Assembly (NCBI GenBank): GCA_017462125.1
Contig: JAFTRQ010000144.1
Location: 1 to 15,358 of the forward strand
Source of the DNA: Clostridia bacterium
GTDB taxonomy: Bacteria; Bacillota_A; Clostridia; Oscillospirales; CAG-272
Length of the DNA stretch: 15,358 nucleotides
Direction of reading: 5' to 3'
The notes under the pieces: generated by a model
Told to the model about the DNA's origin: nothing
The model's database searches: none
The model's input: the letters and a program-made list of their open reading frames with translations, nothing else
Shown: piece by piece, positions 12,773-15,358 of the stretch
Layout of the letters: the number at the start of each line of letters is the position of its first letter
How positions within the stretch are numbered: position 1 is the stretch's first letter
Made by a program: the position numbers and the translations under genes

Positions 12773-13108
12773 ATGTATAATTGTAATGGAATATGTACGA
12801 TTGATTTCAGAAAGGTTCAGTATTATTCAGAGGTACATTTAATCATAAAAGAGGCTTTGGATTTTCCCGACTATTACGGTGAAAACTGGGATGCATTTTG
12901 GGATTGCATCGTTGATTTTGCAATAGGGAATAAACCTGTGCAAATTAATATATTAGGTTTAGACGTTCTTGAAAGAAAGTTTGGAGAGGATACAACTAAA
13001 ATGATGATAGAATTAATGCGAGATGCCAAGTATCGCTCCGACGGCATATATGCCCATTTAATGAAAATCGAGATCGTCGACGGAGATAAGAGGGTTGAGA
13101 TTCAATAA
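12773..13108 (+). CDS. Barstar-like RNase inhibitor (immunity protein 2)
   Basis: Second 111-residue barstar-like protein, with the same FPDYYGENWDAFWDC core and both binding acids (D40, D44). By my count 79 of 111 residues equal copy 1. Differences cluster: the first 8 residues, the 49-61 region, and an unbroken run of eleven changed residues at 74-84, which aligns with the fourth barstar helix; residue 84 (barstar E76) is Asp here but Arg in copy 1. The remaining blocks are nearly identical also in DNA. GGAGGT is 4 bases upstream of the ATG. It has no toxin gene of its own next to it, so it may protect against related toxins of other phages or strains, or be the relic of a second toxin-immunity pair. 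Flanked on both sides by the 30-base hairpin repeat. Confidence 0.9.
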   Translation: MYNCNGICTIDFRKVQYYSEVHLIIKEALDFPDYYGENWDAFWDCIVDFAIGNKPVQINILGLDVLERKFGEDTTKMMIELMRDAKYRSDGIYAHLMKIEIVDGDKRVEIQ

Positions 13109-13114
13109 AAAAGG

Positions 13115-13144
13115 GGTGCTCTATGGAAACGTGGGGCACCTGAT
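13115..13144 (+). repeat. 30-base hairpin repeat, copy B (after barstar 2)
   Basis: Matches copy A at 28 of 30 bases. GGTGCTC (13115-13121) and GGGCACC (13134-13140) pair with one G-T wobble. Followed by TGATTTTTG, so this copy could act as a weak terminator for the immunity transcript. Together the two copies bracket barstar 2 as a 386-base unit. Confidence 0.8.
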
Positions 13145-13152
13145 TTTTGCCT

Positions 13153-13218
13153 TTGAGATCAGGACATTATTGAGCGGGAGCAGAAGGGGCTTTTTGATGG
13201 GAGAAAAGTTGATCGGAG
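13153..13218 (+). pseudogene. Decayed copy of the 3' end of the coiled-coil head gene
   Basis: The frame from 13169 reads IEREQKGLFDG, matching IEREQKKFADG at the end of the gene at 10561-10929. In DNA, 13169-13201 equals 10891-10923 at 25 of 33 bases, with a 15-base run (GAGCGGGAGCAGAAG) identical. The match extends weakly upstream (GAGATCAGGAC against GAGATACAGGAT, with a one-base shift and a gap) and downstream to GGAGGTG. There is no start or full frame. It places matching sequence on both sides of the toxin/immunity module. The remaining bases to 13291 hold only the leader of the next gene. Confidence 0.75.
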
Positions 13219-13291
13219 GTGAATTTCAAGTTCATTTCCGCTTAACAATAGCATAGTATACTTATTGGTAAAGAAACCGAGGAGGTAAGAT

Positions 13292-14368
13292 ATGGAAAAC
13301 GTATTTGATTATATCAAGTGGCGGGGAGATCTGTCCTTTTCTTCCGTGCGCCCATGCGAGGTGGACGGTGTGATCTTTTCGATGATGTCTTATCTCGATT
13401 ACGGTCTGCTTTGCGGCGGAGCGGAGAAGACTCTGCGAGCTGCGGCGGCGGGCTATTGCTCCGACGGGGATTACGAGCGCGTGAATCTTGGCTTGATCAT
13501 GCCCTCTAAGGAGATCAATCGGATGTTTTGCTTAGCCGCGCAGACAAAACGCTTCGGTAATGCCGTGATCAGCGATTTTGATGCCCGCACGGATGATGAT
13601 GCCGGGTATCAGTTCGGCGCGCTCACCTATCACTTGCCCGGCAAGCAGATGATGATCGTATTTCGCGGCACCGATGATTCGCTTGCGGGATGGCGGGAGG
13701 ATTGCTGTCTGTCCTTCCTTGACGAGATTCCTGCGCAAAAAATGGCGGTGGAGTACGTTTGCCGCTTGGCAGAAAAGTATCCCGAGGAGCGGATCTATCT
13801 GTCGGGTCACTCCAAGGGCGGCAATCTTGCCTTGTACGCCGCGGTAAAGAGCGCTCCCGAGATACAGGAACGGATTGTACGCGCTTACTGCTACGACGGG
13901 CCGGGGCTCTCCTATTCGATGGTTCGCTCCGAAAGCTTTCGCAAAATGCAGAGAAAGCTGACCGTGCTGATCCCGCAATCCTCGTATATCGGCATTATGT
14001 TCGAGAAGGGTGAGAAATACACGGTGATCAGAAGTGAGGGAAGGGCGCTGCTTCAGCACGATCCCTATTCCTGGGAGCTGGAGGGGCCGAGCTTTGTAAG
14101 GCTGCCCGAGCTTTCCAAGTGGGGAAAGAAGAACGAGGAGCAATTCCGCGCGGGAATGGCGAAAATGACCTCGGAGGAAAAACGCGAATTCGTGGAGACC
14201 TTTTTCGGCATCATTGAGGCGACGGGGGCGAGGACCTTATCGGAGCTTTCCTCGGACGCGCCGAAAAAGCTTATTGCGGCAGTAAAGAGCTACAAGGACC
14301 TTGATAAGCAAAAGAAGGAAATGATGCTCACGCTGATCCTCAGATTGCTTGATCTGAAAAGGCTGTAA
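13292..14368 (+). CDS. Mbeg1-like (DUF2974) alpha/beta hydrolase
   Basis: 358-residue cytoplasmic protein of the DUF2974/Mbeg1-like family, predicted esterase or lipase of unknown substrate. Seen: the DYIKWRGDLSF start typical of the family, the strand and oxyanion segment MIVFRGTDDSLAGWREDCCLSF (121-142), and the nucleophile elbow YLSGHSKGGNLALYAA with S174 (GHSKGG). The acid is probably D202 in YDGPG; the His is not certain. No signal peptide or membrane segment. GAGGAGGT lies about 8 bases before the ATG. GC-rich composition resembles the host and head genes, not the toxin module before it. A bidirectional terminator follows. Common in Firmicutes chromosomes, so it is probably a resident gene and marks the right limit of the phage segment. 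Confidence 0.92.
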   Translation: MENVFDYIKWRGDLSFSSVRPCEVDGVIFSMMSYLDYGLLCGGAEKTLRAAAAGYCSDGDYERVNLGLIMPSKEINRMFCLAAQTKRFGNAVISDFDARTDDDAGYQFGALTYHLPGKQMMIVFRGTDDSLAGWREDCCLSFLDEIPAQKMAVEYVCRLAEKYPEERIYLSGHSKGGNLALYAAVKSAPEIQERIVRAYCYDGPGLSYSMVRSESFRKMQRKLTVLIPQSSYIGIMFEKGEKYTVIRSEGRALLQHDPYSWELEGPSFVRLPELSKWGKKNEEQFRAGMAKMTSEEKREFVETFFGIIEATGARTLSELSSDAPKKLIAAVKSYKDLDKQKKEMMLTLILRLLDLKRL

Positions 14369-14378
14369 GAGTAAAAGA

Positions 14379-14417
14379 ATCCGCCTTGGCGCAGATACGC
14401 CGAGGCGGATTTTTATT
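14379..14417. terminator. Strong bidirectional intrinsic terminator
   Basis: A 13-bp stem (14379-14391 with 14398-14410, one G-T pair) with loop CAGATA, followed by TTTTTATTATT on the plus strand and by TTCTTTTAC on the minus strand. It ends the hydrolase gene and the convergent zinc-ribbon gene. Confidence 0.9.
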
Positions 14418-14426
14418 ATTGGCTTA

Positions 14427-15047
14427 TTATAAGCTGTCGCTCCGATTGAGCGAAACAGAGTATTGACAGGTGAGGCTGCCGTTTTCGTCAACTGCATATC
14501 CGCGAAAGCTTTTTTCGCTCAACAGCAATTCTGTTTTGTCGTTGACGTAGAGAAACGCGAAGGAAAGCCTTTGCTTTTCTTTCGAGTATCGCAAAACTTT
14601 GATCGGTGATGAAGCAGAGAAGGGCTTTGCGCTGTCAAAGCTAGGATCGGTGATCAGTATCTGCCCGCGGCGAAGCTTGGGTAGGCTGTCGCTGTGTGCG
14701 ACGAAGCCTGTGTGCTTGACCATATCCTCGGCCAAGGCTTTTCCGTCGAGTCCCATTTTTTTGTACTTGACTCTGCCGAGGCATATGGGAATCAGGCAGG
14801 ACAGAAGGATCAGCGCGGCGGCGCACAGGAGCAGTGTGACAAGAAAGCTGTTGGAGTTGATATAAATGCAGATAAAGATAAAAAGGATCGGGGTGTAGAT
14901 CAGCGTGGAGACGAACGACGTCAGGGGATTTTTGCATTTCTGACATTGATGCACGGGGGAGAGACCGCACTTCAGCTTTTTGGAGAAGGTATCGCCTGCG
15001 GGGAGCTTGTGACCGCACCAAGGACAGCGAGGGCAGGGGGATTTCAT
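14427..15047 (-). CDS. Zinc-ribbon membrane protein of unknown function
   Basis: 206 residues. The N-terminus is a zinc ribbon: C5, C8 and C11 (SPCPRCPWCGHKLP), C27, then C35 and C38 (HQCQKCKN). Two membrane helices follow, about 45-64 and 68-91, then a soluble domain of about 115 residues rich in beta strands (GQILITDPSF, LSFAFLYVNDKTELLLSE, CQYSVSL) that I do not recognise. Topology by this pattern: zinc ribbon and C-terminal domain on the same, probably cytoplasmic, side. The start is well supported by AAGGAGG 7 bases upstream and by the promoter at 15083-15111. It stands alone between its promoter and a shared terminator. Function unknown; similar small zinc-ribbon membrane proteins occur widely in Clostridia. 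Confidence 0.85.
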   Translation of the reverse strand: MKSPCPRCPWCGHKLPAGDTFSKKLKCGLSPVHQCQKCKNPLTSFVSTLIYTPILFIFICIYINSNSFLVTLLLCAAALILLSCLIPICLGRVKYKKMGLDGKALAEDMVKHTGFVAHSDSLPKLRRGQILITDPSFDSAKPFSASSPIKVLRYSKEKQRLSFAFLYVNDKTELLLSEKSFRGYAVDENGSLTCQYSVSLNRSDSL

Positions 15048-15082
15048 ATTTGTACCTCCTTGACGTGATTGTAGTTGGTTTA

Positions 15083-15111
15083 ATCATATCATATTGTGTG
15101 GGAGTTGTCAA
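15083..15111 (-). promoter_or_regulatory. Sigma-A promoter of the zinc-ribbon membrane protein
   Basis: On the minus strand TTGACA (15106-15111), 17-base spacer, TATGAT (15083-15088): 11 of 12 consensus bases, about 36 bases before the gene start and followed by its AAGGAGG site. Confidence 0.82.
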
Positions 15112-15140
15112 TGGGTTAGGTGAAGTGCGGCGTTCTTTTC

Positions 15141-15172
15141 GTACTTTTCTTTCGACGAGAAAAGAAAAGTAC
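15141..15172. repeat. 12-bp hairpin in the gene-free right end
   Basis: GTACTTTTCTTT (15141-15152) pairs with AAAGAAAAGTAC (15161-15172), loop of 8. It lies upstream of the zinc-ribbon gene promoter. Hairpins of this sequence type are common between genes in Clostridia. The stretch 15112-15358 holds no gene that I can support. Confidence 0.6.
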
Positions 15173-15219
15173 ATATAAACCCCATTAACCACAATTCACT
15201 CCACGGTTTTGAAAAAGAA

Positions 15220-15266
15220 AAGGGGCTGAGTCAAAAGCTTTAAATTAAGCAAAGGCTCAGCCTTTT
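15220..15266 (+). terminator. Terminator-like hairpin
   Basis: GGCTGAG (15224-15230) pairs with CTCAGCC (15256-15262), extended by AAAAG against TTTT, with an AT-rich 25-base loop that can itself fold (GCTTTAAATTAAGC). A short TTTT follows on the plus strand. No gene in the window needs it, so it may serve a transcript from outside or be part of a repeat. Confidence 0.45.
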
Positions 15267-15310
15267 GCTATGGAAACAAGAGAAAAGCAAGGAGGAGATA
15301 AAACAAAAAA

Positions 15311-15324
15311 GCCCCGAAAAGGGC
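15311..15324 (-). terminator. Short intrinsic terminator for a minus-strand gene right of the window
   Basis: GCCC (15311-15314) and GGGC (15321-15324) pair around CGAAAA; on the minus strand the stem is followed by TTTTTTGTTTT. The stem is only 4 bp, so this is tentative. Confidence 0.4.
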
Positions 15325-15358
15325 AAAAAAGGGTACGACAAAAAGAGGATCATCAAAA

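Noticed and set aside
2950..13218. Search for integrase, tail, holin or endolysin genes
   Set aside because: No frame in this stretch shows integrase catalytic residues, tail tape-measure repeats, or lysis domains; the absence is reported as a finding.

Overview
The window looks like a chromosomal segment of a mid-GC Bacillota/Clostridia bacterium, probably of the Oscillospiral or Christensenellal gut type. Evidence: a clostridial-type FtsZ, a RadC-family protein, a DUF6514-like small protein, strong AGGAGG ribosome binding sites, TTGACA/TATAAT promoters, and phage head genes of the clostridial N4-gp56 capsid group. No rRNA, tRNA, CRISPR array or insertion sequence was found. All assignments come from reading the sequence; no database search was possible.

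Layout. (1) 1-2943, host genes: ftsZ and a radC-like gene on the minus strand, a short plus-strand gene (DUF6514-like), and a 193-bp stretch bounded by 22-bp inverted repeats. (2) 2950-4022, control region: a minus-strand S24 (LexA/CI-like) self-cleaving repressor, two divergent perfect sigma-A promoters, and GTTAAGC-type palindromic operators. (3) 4023-10929, plus-strand phage packaging and head genes: Cys-rich small protein, small conserved protein, terminase small and large subunits, portal, Prp-type cysteine protease, scaffold, major capsid protein, and a small coiled-coil protein. No integrase, replication, tail, lysis or host-attachment gene is in the window. (4) 10930-13218, an AT-rich toxin/immunity module: a short MuF-like Cys domain joined to a barnase-type RNase interrupted by a one-base frameshift, a barstar-like immunity gene, a barstar fragment, a lipoprotein, a second barstar-like gene, and a decayed copy of the 3' end of the gene that precedes the module. 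(5) 13292-15358: a DUF2974/Mbeg1-like alpha/beta hydrolase, a bidirectional terminator, a minus-strand zinc-ribbon membrane protein, and a gene-free end with hairpins.

How the parts may work together. The repressor probably holds the plus-strand promoter at 3759-3787 off until the SOS response cleaves it. That promoter then reads, with no early genes between, into the packaging and head genes. Prp is a good candidate for capsid maturation, because the capsid N-terminus carries the NLQLF motif known from ribosomal protein L27. The barnase domain at the end of the head operon fits the known class of phage MuF polymorphic toxins. A second perfect promoter sits so close to the toxin start that its transcript should lack the toxin ribosome binding site while still carrying the immunity genes. 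The most unusual points are the compact repressor-head-toxin layout, the frameshifted toxin with two retained barstars, that promoter geometry, and the duplicated gene end flanking the module.
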